Source: an uncultured bacterium (GTDB taxonomy: Bacteria; Cyanobacteriota; Vampirovibrionia; Gastranaerophilales; Gastranaerophilaceae). From it: a stretch of 64,000 nucleotides of DNA. Position numbers and translations under genes: made by a program. The stretch is taken from positions 1 through 64,000 of the forward strand of contig CADBUZ010000008.1 of NCBI GenBank assembly GCA_902797985.1, given 5' to 3'. The first letter of the stretch is position 1. Each line of letters begins with the position of its first letter. Under the pieces are notes generated by a model that was not told where the DNA came from, ran no database searches, and saw only the letters and a program-made list of their open reading frames with translations. Positions 22,662-32,484 of this stretch are shown here, one piece after another.

Positions 22662-25649
22662 TTGACAGCTGTAGTAAAAGAGTTAGATATAGATTTATCT
22701 TTTAAAAAGAATAATGTTGATGAATTATTTTTTAATTTAAGTGAAAATCCAAATGGTTTTAAGAATAAAGATTTTAGATATACGCTTAGCTTAATATATC
22801 AGTTAATAGAAGATGAGTTTGAAGGTATATTTTTAAGCCCGAATGCTCCTGTCAGAAATACAGATTTCTTTTTGATTAATGATGGAACTGCTGAGGATAG
22901 CAAATTATCGTTCTTTGTTACTCCTACAAACAATTTCCAGTATTATCTTAAATCAAAAGGTTCTATGTTTAGATTTTCTTCTAAAGAAGTAGAAGGAGAA
23001 ATCGGATATGTTATGCCTTTAGATTTAGTGCTTGATTATTTTGGCGGTTTTGGGGATATAGTTGATTTTTCTTCACTAACAACGACGTTTGCGTATTTTA
23101 ATAAGTTGACTCAATTTGTGATGAAACTTGTGGAAAAATTGTATTTTATTCCGACTGTAAAACGTAAAAACGGATATTTTAGAATAGTATATGAACCAAT
23201 TATTTCTAATCAGAAAATTGCCAGAATAATAAATGATTTAGAACGCTGCATGCCTGAAAATTTATTCATAAGAGGTGAACGTCCTAAAAAATTCGTGAAT
23301 GATTTTATACATAATTATTTGAACTACATTGTGTATAAATTTCTAAGCATTAAAAGTTATAGATTTAAAGATGTTAAATCAGGAAACTATTTAATAAAAG
23401 ATATTGAACAAAAATCCTTGTTAAAAGGTAAAGATTTAGCGGAAGATTTTGATCAATGGTTTGATGAGCTATATTTGGGTAAGTATGATGTTATCCCTTA
23501 TTTCAAAATAAATAAATATGATGAAGACAATTTTGAGTTAAAAATATATATTAAAAACAGAAAGTTGAATGAGTCTGTTTTAATAGATGATTTGTATGTA
23601 AAAGATACAGTATGGGATGCAGAAAGTGCAGATATTGCCAAAATTGTAGAAAAACAATTGAATTTCGCAAACAGATATATGCCGGAGCTTGAACAATTGT
23701 TTGAGGAGGGTAACGAGTTATCTTTGAAGCTTAACCTTGCAGAGGTTTATAAAATAATTGCTCAAACGTCGTATTATTTACAAAAAGCGCAGATTGAAGT
23801 AATCCTGCCTGACGAATTGAATAATATTATTATTCCTAGAGCTTCTATCAATGCTAAAGTGAAAGCATCTCGTTCGGGAGAGCTTATGGATATCTTTAAT
23901 ACGGTATCTTCAAGTAAGATATCTTTGGATGATATTCTTGAGTTTAACTATGAAGTTGCTATCGGTGATGAAAAGCTTTCTCTTGAAGAATTTAATAAGT
24001 TGGCGGAATCATCAAACGGACTTGTAAAATACAAAGATATGTATGTTCTTGTTGATAAAGAGGAAAGTAAAAAGCTTGCTGAACAAATTTTAACAGCTGA
24101 TCATAAGAAAATGACAAGATTACAGCTTTTACATGCTTCTATGTCAGGCAGACTTCAAGAATATGATTTTAATTATGATGAAGCTTATGCAAATGTCATT
24201 AAAGATTTTGCAAAATCTGTTGAAGTAGATCCGCCAAAAGAGCTTAAAGGGGAATTAAGACCTTATCAAAAAACAGGTTTAAAATGGCTATGGACTAATG
24301 TTTCAAAAGGTTTTGGATGCTGTATGGCAGATGATATGGGGTTAGGTAAAACTATTCAAGTTATATCATTAATGCTAAAGCTTAAAGAAGACGGAAAATT
24401 AAAATCACCTGCTTTAGTTATTTGTCCAACTACTCTTATGGGTAACTGGATGAAGGAATTGCAAATGTTTGCACCTAGTCTTAAAGTTGGAAAATATCAC
24501 GGATTAGACAGAAAACTGGATACAAAATTAGATGTAATTCTTACAACTTATGCTATTATGCGTATTGATATTGAAGAAATGAAAAAACAAACTTGGGGTA
24601 TGATTGTTGTTGATGAAGCACAAAATATTAAAAATCCTGATACTGCTCAAACAATGTCAATTAAGATTTTAAAATCTGATATTAAAATTGCAATGACAGG
24701 TACTCCTGTTGAAAACAGGCTTACCGAGTTGTGGAGTATTTTTGATTTTATAAATACAGGGTATTTAGGCTCTCTTAAAGAATTTCAAAAAAGCTATGCT
24801 ATTCCTATTGAAAGGTTTAAAGAAAAATCAAGGGCATCAAAACTTAAGATGTCAGTATCACCTTTCGTTCTAAGACGTTTAAAAACTGATAAAACAGTTA
24901 TTTCGGATTTGCCTGATAAGGTTGTTATAAATGATTATTGTTATTTAACGAAATCTCAAACATTGCTTTATGAAAAGACATTAAATGAAATGATGGATAA
25001 AATCAGTGGATTTACCGGCGTAAACAGACGTGGAAATATCTTTAAGTTAATTACTTCGTTGAAACAGATATGCAATCATCCATATCAATTTTTGAAAGCC
25101 GGTGAAATGACAAAAGAAATGTCGGGGAAAATGGAAAAATGCGTTGATTTGGTTACGAGTATTTTAGATAATAACGAAAAAACTTTGATATTCACTCAGT
25201 ATAAAGAAATGGGTGATGTGTTGACTCATATACTTGGTGAAGAATTTAATGAGGAACCTCTATTTTTCCATGGTTCATTGACAGTTGGTCAACGTGAAAA
25301 AATGATTGAAGAATTTCAAAATAATGATGACAAGCACATGATGGTACTGTCTTTAAAAGCTGGCGGAACGGGTTTAAACCTTACAAAAGCCACTAATGTT
25401 ATTCACTATGATTTATGGTGGAATCCTGCAGTAGAAGATCAAGCGACTGACCGTACATATCGTATTGGTCAGGATAAGAATGTAATGGTTCATAGAATGA
25501 TTACATTAGGAACTTTTGAAGAAAAAATTGATGAAATGTTGAAATCAAAGAAAGAACTCGCTGATTTAGCCGTATTTGAAGGTGAAAAAATTATTACAGA
25601 ACTTTCTGATGAAGAAATTTATGAAATCTTTACCCTGTCTGCTATATAG
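22662..25649 (+). CDS. SNF2-family DEAD/H helicase-like ATPase
   Basis: This is a 995-residue Swi2/Snf2 ATPase that would translocate on double-stranded DNA. The N-terminal 500 residues are a lineage-variable region. The motor spans about 535-985: motif I DDMGLGKTIQ (about 556), motif II DEAQ (about 650), motif III MTGTPVENRL, and motifs V-VI GGTGLNL and QATDRTYRIGQ. The start is TTG at 22662 with GAGG and GGGAAAG upstream. It stands alone, and no methyltransferase or restriction gene is nearby, so it need not be a defence gene. Stand-alone SNF2 proteins of this kind may remodel DNA-bound RNA polymerase. Confidence 0.92.
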   Translation: MTAVVKELDIDLSFKKNNVDELFFNLSENPNGFKNKDFRYTLSLIYQLIEDEFEGIFLSPNAPVRNTDFFLINDGTAEDSKLSFFVTPTNNFQYYLKSKGSMFRFSSKEVEGEIGYVMPLDLVLDYFGGFGDIVDFSSLTTTFAYFNKLTQFVMKLVEKLYFIPTVKRKNGYFRIVYEPIISNQKIARIINDLERCMPENLFIRGERPKKFVNDFIHNYLNYIVYKFLSIKSYRFKDVKSGNYLIKDIEQKSLLKGKDLAEDFDQWFDELYLGKYDVIPYFKINKYDEDNFELKIYIKNRKLNESVLIDDLYVKDTVWDAESADIAKIVEKQLNFANRYMPELEQLFEEGNELSLKLNLAEVYKIIAQTSYYLQKAQIEVILPDELNNIIIPRASINAKVKASRSGELMDIFNTVSSSKISLDDILEFNYEVAIGDEKLSLEEFNKLAESSNGLVKYKDMYVLVDKEESKKLAEQILTADHKKMTRLQLLHASMSGRLQEYDFNYDEAYANVIKDFAKSVEVDPPKELKGELRPYQKTGLKWLWTNVSKGFGCCMADDMGLGKTIQVISLMLKLKEDGKLKSPALVICPTTLMGNWMKELQMFAPSLKVGKYHGLDRKLDTKLDVILTTYAIMRIDIEEMKKQTWGMIVVDEAQNIKNPDTAQTMSIKILKSDIKIAMTGTPVENRLTELWSIFDFINTGYLGSLKEFQKSYAIPIERFKEKSRASKLKMSVSPFVLRRLKTDKTVISDLPDKVVINDYCYLTKSQTLLYEKTLNEMMDKISGFTGVNRRGNIFKLITSLKQICNHPYQFLKAGEMTKEMSGKMEKCVDLVTSILDNNEKTLIFTQYKEMGDVLTHILGEEFNEEPLFFHGSLTVGQREKMIEEFQNNDDKHMMVLSLKAGGTGLNLTKATNVIHYDLWWNPAVEDQATDRTYRIGQDKNVMVHRMITLGTFEEKIDEMLKSKKELADLAVFEGEKIITELSDEEIYEIFTLSAI

Positions 25650-25651
25650 TC

Positions 25652-25669
25652 TTTGTAAATAATTGTAAC
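25652..25669. promoter_or_regulatory. HLR1-like box upstream of the beta-helix gene
   Basis: On the minus strand the site reads GTTACAAT-TA-TTTACAAA, a full match to the cyanobacterial RpaB-binding HLR1 consensus. It begins 2 bases after the helicase stop codon and ends 117 bases before the ATG at 25786. Confidence 0.6.
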
Positions 25670-25785
25670 AAACTTTTGTGAGGACCTAAAGATTTGTGAG
25701 TTATATCCGTAAATCATGGCGTATCAATAGGATTTAAAATTTTCGCGAACTATCTTATTAGATACGGAATAGGGAAAACAAACGA

Positions 25786-25866
25786 ATGGGAATGTCGTCT
25801 TCACAAGCAAGATTGCTCAGCTTAACGGCTAGGATGCATGACATAGAGTATAGGGCTCAAAAGTAG
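25786..25866 (+). pseudogene. Detached N-terminal module of the beta-helix protein
   Basis: The 26 codons starting MGMSSSQARLLSLTARMHD and ending RAQK, then TAG, match the first 25 residues of the protein at 39139 almost perfectly. Reading then resumes one frame back at 25863 as VALDAKKVQLKT and stays open through the beta-helix ORF. A frameshift or a small deletion between two CAAAA sequences explains this best. Confidence 0.75.
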
Positions 25867-26081
25867 CCCTAGATGCTAAAAAAGTACAATTAAAAACGAT
25901 TGATAAAAATGGCTCAATCACCCCAATTGATGCTACTTATCAAAATTTAATTGATAACGGATATACTGTTACATTTAAAGGCTTTGGTTTTGGTCTGGAT
26001 CATGATGTCTATGAAAACTTTGTAACAGCTACACATAACAAAACACAGTTTACTGATGGTAACAGAGAATATTTTGCGGCT

Positions 26082-27716
26082 TTGCAAACAAACAAGACAA
26101 CCCCTGTTGCTACATCAGGAAGCCTGTTAGCGCAAAGTGATGATGGGTATTATGAAGTATATACATCTAAACAACTTGCTGAAATATTAAACGAAAGTCA
26201 TAATGGAATAAAAGTCAGACTAATGAGTGATGTTTCTATGTCAGGTGTAAGCTATGAAATGCATAACTTAAACGGTAGTGTATTTGATGGGAACGGACAT
26301 ACTATATCAGGATTGACAAAGTCATTATTTAACTATATTCAAAGCGGTTCTACTGTTAGCAACTTAAATATTTCAGGTAATATTGTAACAGATGCAGCAA
26401 ATGATAATGGTTTGGGACTATTTGCAAATAAAGTAAAGTCTTCGACTATAAAAAATGTCAGCGCAACAGGTTCTGTTAGAGCATCTGATTCTAGTGACGT
26501 CGGTGGTTTTATATCAAGTATTAGTGATTCTATAATTCAAAATTGTTCAGCAAATGTTAATGTGACAGGGGAAAGCTCTGTCGGTGGATTTGTTGGCTAT
26601 GTTGACAATTCTTCAATAGAAAATTGTTCTTCATCCGGAGATGTATATGCAAATATGCGTGCCGGAGGTTTTGCAGGTACTCTTTCTAATGTTTCAGTAA
26701 AAAATAGCTCTTCTTCCTGCAATATAACAGTCGATTCTACAATGTTCCCTGCAGAGTGGGGTTATAATGAAAGTGGGAACTGGGTTCTTATCAGCGGACA
26801 TCATCCTGACAGTGGTGGATTTATTTCATCATTAAAGGGTGGTGTTATAGAAAATTGTGTTGCAAGAGGAAGCCTTACTGACTTGAGCGGTGTTAGTGAG
26901 GATTTGAGTGATGATAGAAATAAACCTTCTATTATTGCAGGATTTATGGCAATAGGTTATGGTACTATTAAAAATTCTGATAGTTATGTAGATGTTACAT
27001 CTACACACACTACTCATGTCTCAGGATTTACTTCAAATTATAATAATAATCCATTAACTGTAGAACATTGTAATTATTACGGTACTACATCGATAAATTA
27101 TAATCATCCGTCCAATTCAAGTTTTGCAACAGGAGTAAACTCTGCTATAGATATAAAAGACTGTTATACTGCTGATAATAATTTTGATTTTGCCAAGGGT
27201 GATGTATCGAATCAGACAACAAACGCATCTTCTCCATATACAAATTTAATTAATGTTGCATCTCCAACTATTGCAACAACTGTGCAATTAGGTGCTGATG
27301 CTGATTATTGGAGAGCTATATATGATAATGTTATGAAAGTAGGCGCTGATGAAGTCTATGATTTGAGCAATCAAGATCCTTACGGATTAAATTCTCATAA
27401 AAATGATTCTACTTGGCTTACTAATTTATTAACAGAAGGATATTGTTATTTACACAAAGTTGATGCAAATGGTGATGTATATGATACAAGTGTATCAACC
27501 GAAACAATGTTAATAGAGGTACAAGATGAAGTAGGTTTGAGAAAAGCTGAAGCAAAATACGAAGCAGATATGCGTCAAATTGATATGAAAGATAGAAGAT
27601 ACGATACGGAACTTGCTGCTGTTGATGCAGAAAGAAATGCTATTAAGCAAGAAATGGATACTTTAAAGACAGTTATTAAAGATAATGTTGAGATGAACTT
27701 TAAGTTATTTAGTTAG
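26082..27716 (+). CDS. GLUG-type beta-helix protein with conserved C-terminal coiled coil (5' frameshifted)
   Basis: The first usable start in this frame is a TTG, but homologous coding extends back to about 25863 and joins the detached N-terminal module. Residues of about 60-320 are repeats of the GLUG/right-handed beta-helix type, with phrases such as GLGLFANKVKSSTIKNV, SVGGFVGYVDNSSIENC and AGGFAGTLSNVSVKN. Beta-helices of this kind often bind surfaces or sugars. The last 65 residues form a charged coiled coil ending KDNVEMNFKLFS, closely like the end of the 39139 protein. No signal peptide is present. Whether the protein is made is uncertain because of the frameshift. Confidence 0.7.
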   Translation: MQTNKTTPVATSGSLLAQSDDGYYEVYTSKQLAEILNESHNGIKVRLMSDVSMSGVSYEMHNLNGSVFDGNGHTISGLTKSLFNYIQSGSTVSNLNISGNIVTDAANDNGLGLFANKVKSSTIKNVSATGSVRASDSSDVGGFISSISDSIIQNCSANVNVTGESSVGGFVGYVDNSSIENCSSSGDVYANMRAGGFAGTLSNVSVKNSSSSCNITVDSTMFPAEWGYNESGNWVLISGHHPDSGGFISSLKGGVIENCVARGSLTDLSGVSEDLSDDRNKPSIIAGFMAIGYGTIKNSDSYVDVTSTHTTHVSGFTSNYNNNPLTVEHCNYYGTTSINYNHPSNSSFATGVNSAIDIKDCYTADNNFDFAKGDVSNQTTNASSPYTNLINVASPTIATTVQLGADADYWRAIYDNVMKVGADEVYDLSNQDPYGLNSHKNDSTWLTNLLTEGYCYLHKVDANGDVYDTSVSTETMLIEVQDEVGLRKAEAKYEADMRQIDMKDRRYDTELAAVDAERNAIKQEMDTLKTVIKDNVEMNFKLFS

Positions 27717-27837
27717 TAATTTGAGTAAAGTTTTTATAAGGACTTGAAATTATTTGCAATTAGGTGTATTATACATGTATGTTACCCGTAATTTAGGGAG
27801 ATTATTTATTATTAACCGTGATTAAGAGGCTTGTATT

Positions 27838-28911
27838 ATGTATGTAAATAAATGTATTAAATGTGGGTCTGAATTTGAGACCAAAAACCCCAAACGTGTG
27901 ATTTGTCCTAATTGTTTATATGCGGAAAAAAGTGCAGATGATGGGGCAGATAACCAATTAAAGAGTTATAGTTCATACTCTGCAGGAGATGATAGAAGAG
28001 AAAATTCTCCTCGTCCGTATAATAGCGGGTATAACAGAAATAACAATCGTTCATACAATAATAACAGACGTTTTGATAATAATAGGGGTGGCGATAATAG
28101 AGGCGGATATCAACCTCGTAGAAGCTTTAATAATAACGGTGGCGGCGGTTATAATAATAATCGTGGCGGATATAATCAAGGTGGTAATAGTTTTGGCGGT
28201 GGTCAACGCAGACCAAATAATCGTTTTCAACAAGGTGGTAATAGAAGACCAAATAAACCGCAACCTAGAAAACAAGCTAAGCCTCTATTGATTAGCAAAG
28301 AGCAATTAGAAAAAATCGAAGCATTATATAAAACTATGCTTCCTTTACCTAATCCTGACGCTCATGAGGTTATTGGTGCGCATTTAGAAATTGAACCAAG
28401 AAAGGTTTTCTTCGGTATCAATTTGGTCAGACAAAAATTAATGTTGCCTAAGCTTCCGTTCCCTAAACGTAAGCTTGCGGTTACTCCTGATCAAATGACA
28501 GCAATTAAGAGTTTGTATACTCCATTGCTTCCTTTACCTCCAATTGGATGTCATAAAATTATTGCTGCTCAGCTTAGAATTGATGAGTGGCGTGTGCATG
28601 TAGCTATTAAGTTGATTCGTGCTCAAATGGGATTGGATAGGTGGAATGAGGATAGACCTGACAAACCTGCAGATTATATGGTTCCAAAATATCCTGCTCA
28701 AGAAGAAGCTTTGAAGAAAGCTGAAGAAAAAGCGTCTGAACAAAAAGCTGAACCCCCTGTTGAAGAACCGGTTGAAGAAGAAAAACCAAAGAAACGCGGT
28801 CGCAAGAAAAAAGAGGAAACCGAAGAACCCCCTGCTGAAGTTCAAGAAGAAACCATAGAGGAAGAAAAACCTAAAAAACGTGGACGTAAGAAAAAAGAAG
28901 ATGCTGAATAG
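27838..28911 (+). CDS. Zinc-ribbon/RGG-rich protein with KRGRKKK tails, probable RNA or DNA binder
   Basis: I know no named family. The 357 residues have four parts. A zinc ribbon (CIKCGSEF and CPNC) occupies 1-30. A disordered Gly/Asn/Arg-rich segment (about 55-145) is full of RGG and NNRGG units. Two tandem copies of an about 55-residue helical module follow (160-215 and 220-275), sharing LYxxxLPLP then HxxIxAxLxI and (V/I)xLIRxQxxL. An acidic-basic tail contains KPKKRGRKKKEE twice, similar to AT-hook cores. It stands 23 bases before rimM, where many bacteria have other RNA-binding genes, so an RNA-related role is inferred. Confidence 0.75.
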   Translation: MYVNKCIKCGSEFETKNPKRVICPNCLYAEKSADDGADNQLKSYSSYSAGDDRRENSPRPYNSGYNRNNNRSYNNNRRFDNNRGGDNRGGYQPRRSFNNNGGGGYNNNRGGYNQGGNSFGGGQRRPNNRFQQGGNRRPNKPQPRKQAKPLLISKEQLEKIEALYKTMLPLPNPDAHEVIGAHLEIEPRKVFFGINLVRQKLMLPKLPFPKRKLAVTPDQMTAIKSLYTPLLPLPPIGCHKIIAAQLRIDEWRVHVAIKLIRAQMGLDRWNEDRPDKPADYMVPKYPAQEEALKKAEEKASEQKAEPPVEEPVEEEKPKKRGRKKKEETEEPPAEVQEETIEEEKPKKRGRKKKEDAE

Positions 28912-28934
28912 ACAGGTTTTGCACGGAGTTTGGT

Positions 28935-29444
28935 GTGGATAAATATATTTCAGTAGGTAAAATTCTTAATTTTCACGGAGTAAAAGGTGAGGCTAAAATT
29001 GGGTATTCTAAAAATCAACGTGATTTTGTCGAGTCGCTTGAACACGTTTATATATTGAAAGATAATGTTTATTTGCCTTTTGACATAAAGTCTATTAAAT
29101 TTAACTCTAAGTTCGCTATTATAAAATTTGACGGGATTGATACAGTCAACGATATTGTGAATTATAAAAATTGTCTTATCTTCGTAAAAGAACAAGAAAT
29201 TCGTGAAAAACTTAATGAAGATGAATTTTTGATAGATGAGCTTGTCGGAATGTCGGTTGTATCGGATAACAAACAGGTGGGTACAGTTGTAGGTGTTTCT
29301 AATAATGGTGCATCTGATTTGTTGTCTGTAAAATCAAATACAGGGAAAATTTGCCTTGTTCCTTTCGTAAAAGCTATTGTTCTGAATGTAGATATAAAGT
29401 CAAAGATAGTTACTGTTGAAAATATTCAGGGGTTAATTGAATGA
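28935..29444 (+). CDS. rimM: Ribosome maturation factor RimM
   Basis: RimM assists assembly of the 30S head. The 169 residues begin ISVGKILNFHGVKGEAKI, the hallmark of the family, and the PRC-barrel half includes LIDELVGMSVVSD and VPFVKAIV. The start is GTG at 28935 with GGAG upstream. It overlaps trmD by 4 bases (ATGA), the standard rimM-trmD arrangement. Confidence 0.95.
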   Translation: MDKYISVGKILNFHGVKGEAKIGYSKNQRDFVESLEHVYILKDNVYLPFDIKSIKFNSKFAIIKFDGIDTVNDIVNYKNCLIFVKEQEIREKLNEDEFLIDELVGMSVVSDNKQVGTVVGVSNNGASDLLSVKSNTGKICLVPFVKAIVLNVDIKSKIVTVENIQGLIE

Positions 29445-30133
29445 GATTTGATGTATTAACATTATTTCCTGAAATGATAACGGATGCTTGTTCTCACAGT
29501 ATCATAAAAAGGGCTATTGATACTGATATTATTGAAGTAAACACAGTTAATCCCAGAGATTATACTTTAGATAAGCATAAAAAGGTTGACGATACACCGT
29601 ATGGCGGCGGAGCGGGTATGGTATTGATGGCTCAGCCATATGTTGATGCGTATGAAGCTATAACAAAACTTGAAAATTCTATTACATTAATGATGAGTCC
29701 GCAAGGTGAAGTTTTTGACAATAATTTATGTAGAAATCTCTCTAAGTATGAACAAGTTATCATTTTATGTGGTCATTATGAAGGTTATGATGAAAGAATT
29801 AGAGAAATTATTAAACCTAAAGAAATTTCGATTGGAGATTTTGTTTTAACGGGAGGAGAACTCCCTGCTTTGTGCGTTATTGATAGTGTGAGCAGAAAAC
29901 TTGAGGGCGCTTTAGGTAAAATAGAATCAATGGAAGAAGATAGTTTTGAAAATGGACTTTTGGAATACCCTCATTATACAAAACCAAGAGAATATCGTGG
30001 ATTAAAAGTTCCTGAGGTGCTGCTTAACGGAAATCATTCTTTAATTGAGGAGTTTAGATTTCAACAACAAATAGATAGAACTAAAGCTCGCAGACCTGAT
30101 TTGTACGAAAAATGGAAAGGTAATAATTCATAA
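29441..30133 (+). CDS. trmD: tRNA (guanine37-N1)-methyltransferase TrmD
   Basis: TrmD methylates G37 next to the anticodon and prevents frameshifting. All motifs are present: FDVLTLFPEMI, DDTPYGGGAGMVLMAQP, the trefoil-knot SAM site LCGHYEGYDERI, and SIGDFVLTGGELPAL. The length of 230 is normal. It ends a transcription unit shared with rimM and probably with the RGG protein. It converges on recJ with only 6 bases between. Confidence 0.97.
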   Translation: MRFDVLTLFPEMITDACSHSIIKRAIDTDIIEVNTVNPRDYTLDKHKKVDDTPYGGGAGMVLMAQPYVDAYEAITKLENSITLMMSPQGEVFDNNLCRNLSKYEQVIILCGHYEGYDERIREIIKPKEISIGDFVLTGGELPALCVIDSVSRKLEGALGKIESMEEDSFENGLLEYPHYTKPREYRGLKVPEVLLNGNHSLIEEFRFQQQIDRTKARRPDLYEKWKGNNS

Positions 30134-30139
30134 GCTTTT

Positions 30140-32482
30140 TTAAACTAATTCTTTTATGTCAGCACTCATATATATTTTTCTTTGGTTCATAACCTCTGAA
30201 AGCATTTCTTTGAACTCTTTATAGTATTCATCTTTTTCTAAATTTATAGTTTGCTGCAGGTTAAATTTGTCTATAACAAAGAAATCTTCTCCACGTTCTA
30301 ATATTTCTATGCATCCGCAATTTTCATACATATCAAGAAGTGTTTCAACCATATTATTAGTTATTCCTAAAAAACATGCACTGCTGTTTAAGTCAAATTT
30401 ACCGTTTTTAGAATTACAAACATATTTCATCATACCGGCAATAGTTTTTATATAGTCAAAGTTGTTTTCAGTTTCTATATCATAATTCATATAATGAATA
30501 CGAATAGGATTTACCTTGTTTATAATATCTTTCATTATTTCTTCTGTTGGAGGGTAATCAAAGAACATTATTCCTTCGTAAGGTTTAAGTGAATTTCTGT
30601 CAAGTATTCGTTTGTATATTTCCGGATATTTTTTTAATTTTTCTTTTATTGAATTTTTTTCTGCAAAAACACAAAAATTAAATTTTGCAGTTTTCAGATA
30701 CTCGTTTACTTTATCTAAAATATTTGTTTTTTTCCTGTTATCATACGTTATTACGTTAGCGACTTCTTCTTCTGCAAAACAATCAGAATGGACATCTTTT
30801 ATAATAAGCTGAATAGATGTATTTCCATTGAAAGAGTTTATTTGAGGCGAAAATGCGATATCCAGTGTGTCGTCTTTCTTTAATCCAATGTCACCGTAAG
30901 ACCACCATATAGCATTAAAAATCAGACCATTTTTTCCTACCGTTAAACGCAAGTGTTCACTGTTTGAACCCATAAGTTTTTTTTCTTTCAATTGAAAATT
31001 GTTTATTGAAAATATTGGAGAAGGATTTGATGCTCCAAATGGTTCTAATCTTGAAATATCTTTAATTAAATTTTCAGTCAAATCTTCAGGTTCAATTTCT
31101 AAATCTACATTTAAAATAGGAGTTGGAGCTTTATTATCAGAAGCTTCATTATAGGATTTGATTAGAGCTTCTTTAACTTTTTCAAAGGAAGTTTTTTCCG
31201 GTGAAAAATATAGACCTGCAGCAAGTGCGTGTCCGCCAAATCCGTCAAGCATATCTGATATATTTTCAATAATATCGTGCAGGTTTAAATTTTCACATCC
31301 TTCAACCCCTCTGGCAGAGCATCTGATTTGTTTTGTTTCTTCTGAGTATGTCATTAAGAAAGTTGGTTTGCCATATTTTTCAACAAGTTTTGAAGCAACT
31401 ATTCCTATTATTCCGATATGCCAATCTTCTTTATATAGAATGAGTATATTATCTCTTATTTTTGAGGCCATTTCATCAGCTTGTAAAAATATTTCATTAC
31501 ATAATTCTTGTCGAATTTTGTTATAATTTTCCAAAGCCATAACTCCAAGTTCTATTTCTTGTTTGTTGTCGCTTATCATAACATTTAAAGCTTCATCAAC
31601 TGTACCTAATCTACCGCAAGCATTGATTCTTGGTGCAACCCCAAAAGCTATTTGTTCTGATGTTATCCCTTCTTCTATATTTGTGTATCCTGCAGATTCA
31701 AGAATACGTCTTATTCCATAGTGACGACCTTTTGATATTAAATCTAAACCTTTAATTATATAGTATCTGTTTTCGCCTATAAGCGGGACAATATCTGCAA
31801 TAGTGCCGACTGCTACATAAGGTAATATATCTGAAGAATATTCAAGTTTGTTATATTTTTCCAGAACTCCTTGTGCAAGTTTAAAAGCTACTCCAACACC
31901 TGCCAATGAGGTTAAATATGAAATTTCTTTTGTACTCAAGTTTTCATTTAGTGAGTTTTGAGCTTTTGGATTTATTATTGCGTAAGCTTCGGGTAAAATG
32001 TCACCTGACTCGTGGTGGTCAGTTATAATAACATCTTTTTTAAAGCTGTTTATAAATTTAACTTCATCTATGTTACTAATTCCGCAATCTACAGTTATAA
32101 TTAAAGATGGTTTTACTTTAACCATTAATTTGACTAATGCTTTTGAGTTTAGACCATGTCCGTCTAATTCTCTTGAAGGGATAAAATATTCAACGTTTGC
32201 ACCAAGATAATTAAATGTCTTATATAACAAAGAGGTTGAGGTTATTCCGTCTGCATCAAAATCTCCATATATAAGGATTTTTTCTTTATTATCTATAGCT
32301 TTTGTAATTCTCTCTACTGCTTTTTGCATATCAGAAAAAGCATTTGGATGAATTAGTGTCATTTCAAGAGGGTTTAAAAATTCGATTTCTTGTTCTTTTG
32401 GGATTCCGCGCACTGACAAAAGCCGCTCAATAAGCGGCTTTGTTTTTGTTGTATTATTTGTTTTCCATTCTTTTTTTATCAT
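30140..32482 (-). CDS. recJ: Single-stranded-DNA exonuclease RecJ
   Basis: RecJ degrades single-stranded DNA 5' to 3' in recombination and mismatch repair. The DHH phosphoesterase core has YGDFDADGITST (about residue 70), ITDHHESG (about 155) and the DHHA1 signature GGHALAAGL (about 410). An OB-like domain follows. The 780-residue length includes an extra C-terminal domain of about 200 residues, as in long RecJ forms of Firmicutes. It starts 2 bases after the ctpA stop codon, so the two are co-transcribed. Confidence 0.93.
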   Translation of the reverse strand: MIKKEWKTNNTTKTKPLIERLLSVRGIPKEQEIEFLNPLEMTLIHPNAFSDMQKAVERITKAIDNKEKILIYGDFDADGITSTSLLYKTFNYLGANVEYFIPSRELDGHGLNSKALVKLMVKVKPSLIITVDCGISNIDEVKFINSFKKDVIITDHHESGDILPEAYAIINPKAQNSLNENLSTKEISYLTSLAGVGVAFKLAQGVLEKYNKLEYSSDILPYVAVGTIADIVPLIGENRYYIIKGLDLISKGRHYGIRRILESAGYTNIEEGITSEQIAFGVAPRINACGRLGTVDEALNVMISDNKQEIELGVMALENYNKIRQELCNEIFLQADEMASKIRDNILILYKEDWHIGIIGIVASKLVEKYGKPTFLMTYSEETKQIRCSARGVEGCENLNLHDIIENISDMLDGFGGHALAAGLYFSPEKTSFEKVKEALIKSYNEASDNKAPTPILNVDLEIEPEDLTENLIKDISRLEPFGASNPSPIFSINNFQLKEKKLMGSNSEHLRLTVGKNGLIFNAIWWSYGDIGLKKDDTLDIAFSPQINSFNGNTSIQLIIKDVHSDCFAEEEVANVITYDNRKKTNILDKVNEYLKTAKFNFCVFAEKNSIKEKLKKYPEIYKRILDRNSLKPYEGIMFFDYPPTEEIMKDIINKVNPIRIHYMNYDIETENNFDYIKTIAGMMKYVCNSKNGKFDLNSSACFLGITNNMVETLLDMYENCGCIEILERGEDFFVIDKFNLQQTINLEKDEYYKEFKEMLSEVMNQRKIYMSADIKELV

Positions 32483-32484
32483 AG

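Noticed and set aside
22662-25649. Defence-island helicase
   Set aside because: No methyltransferase, nuclease or other defence gene is adjacent, and stand-alone SNF2 proteins are common housekeeping genes.
25855-25866. Programmed -1 frameshift at CAA AAG TAG
   Set aside because: The A-site AAG could slip to AAA, but the P-site CAA would have to re-pair with TCA and no stem-loop is obvious; the paralogue suggests lost codons instead.
28051-28275. Antisense ORFs under the RGG protein, including a 103-codon one at 28534-28845
   Set aside because: They are shadows of the low-complexity repeats of the real gene, with Ile/Thr- or Phe-rich nonsense translation.
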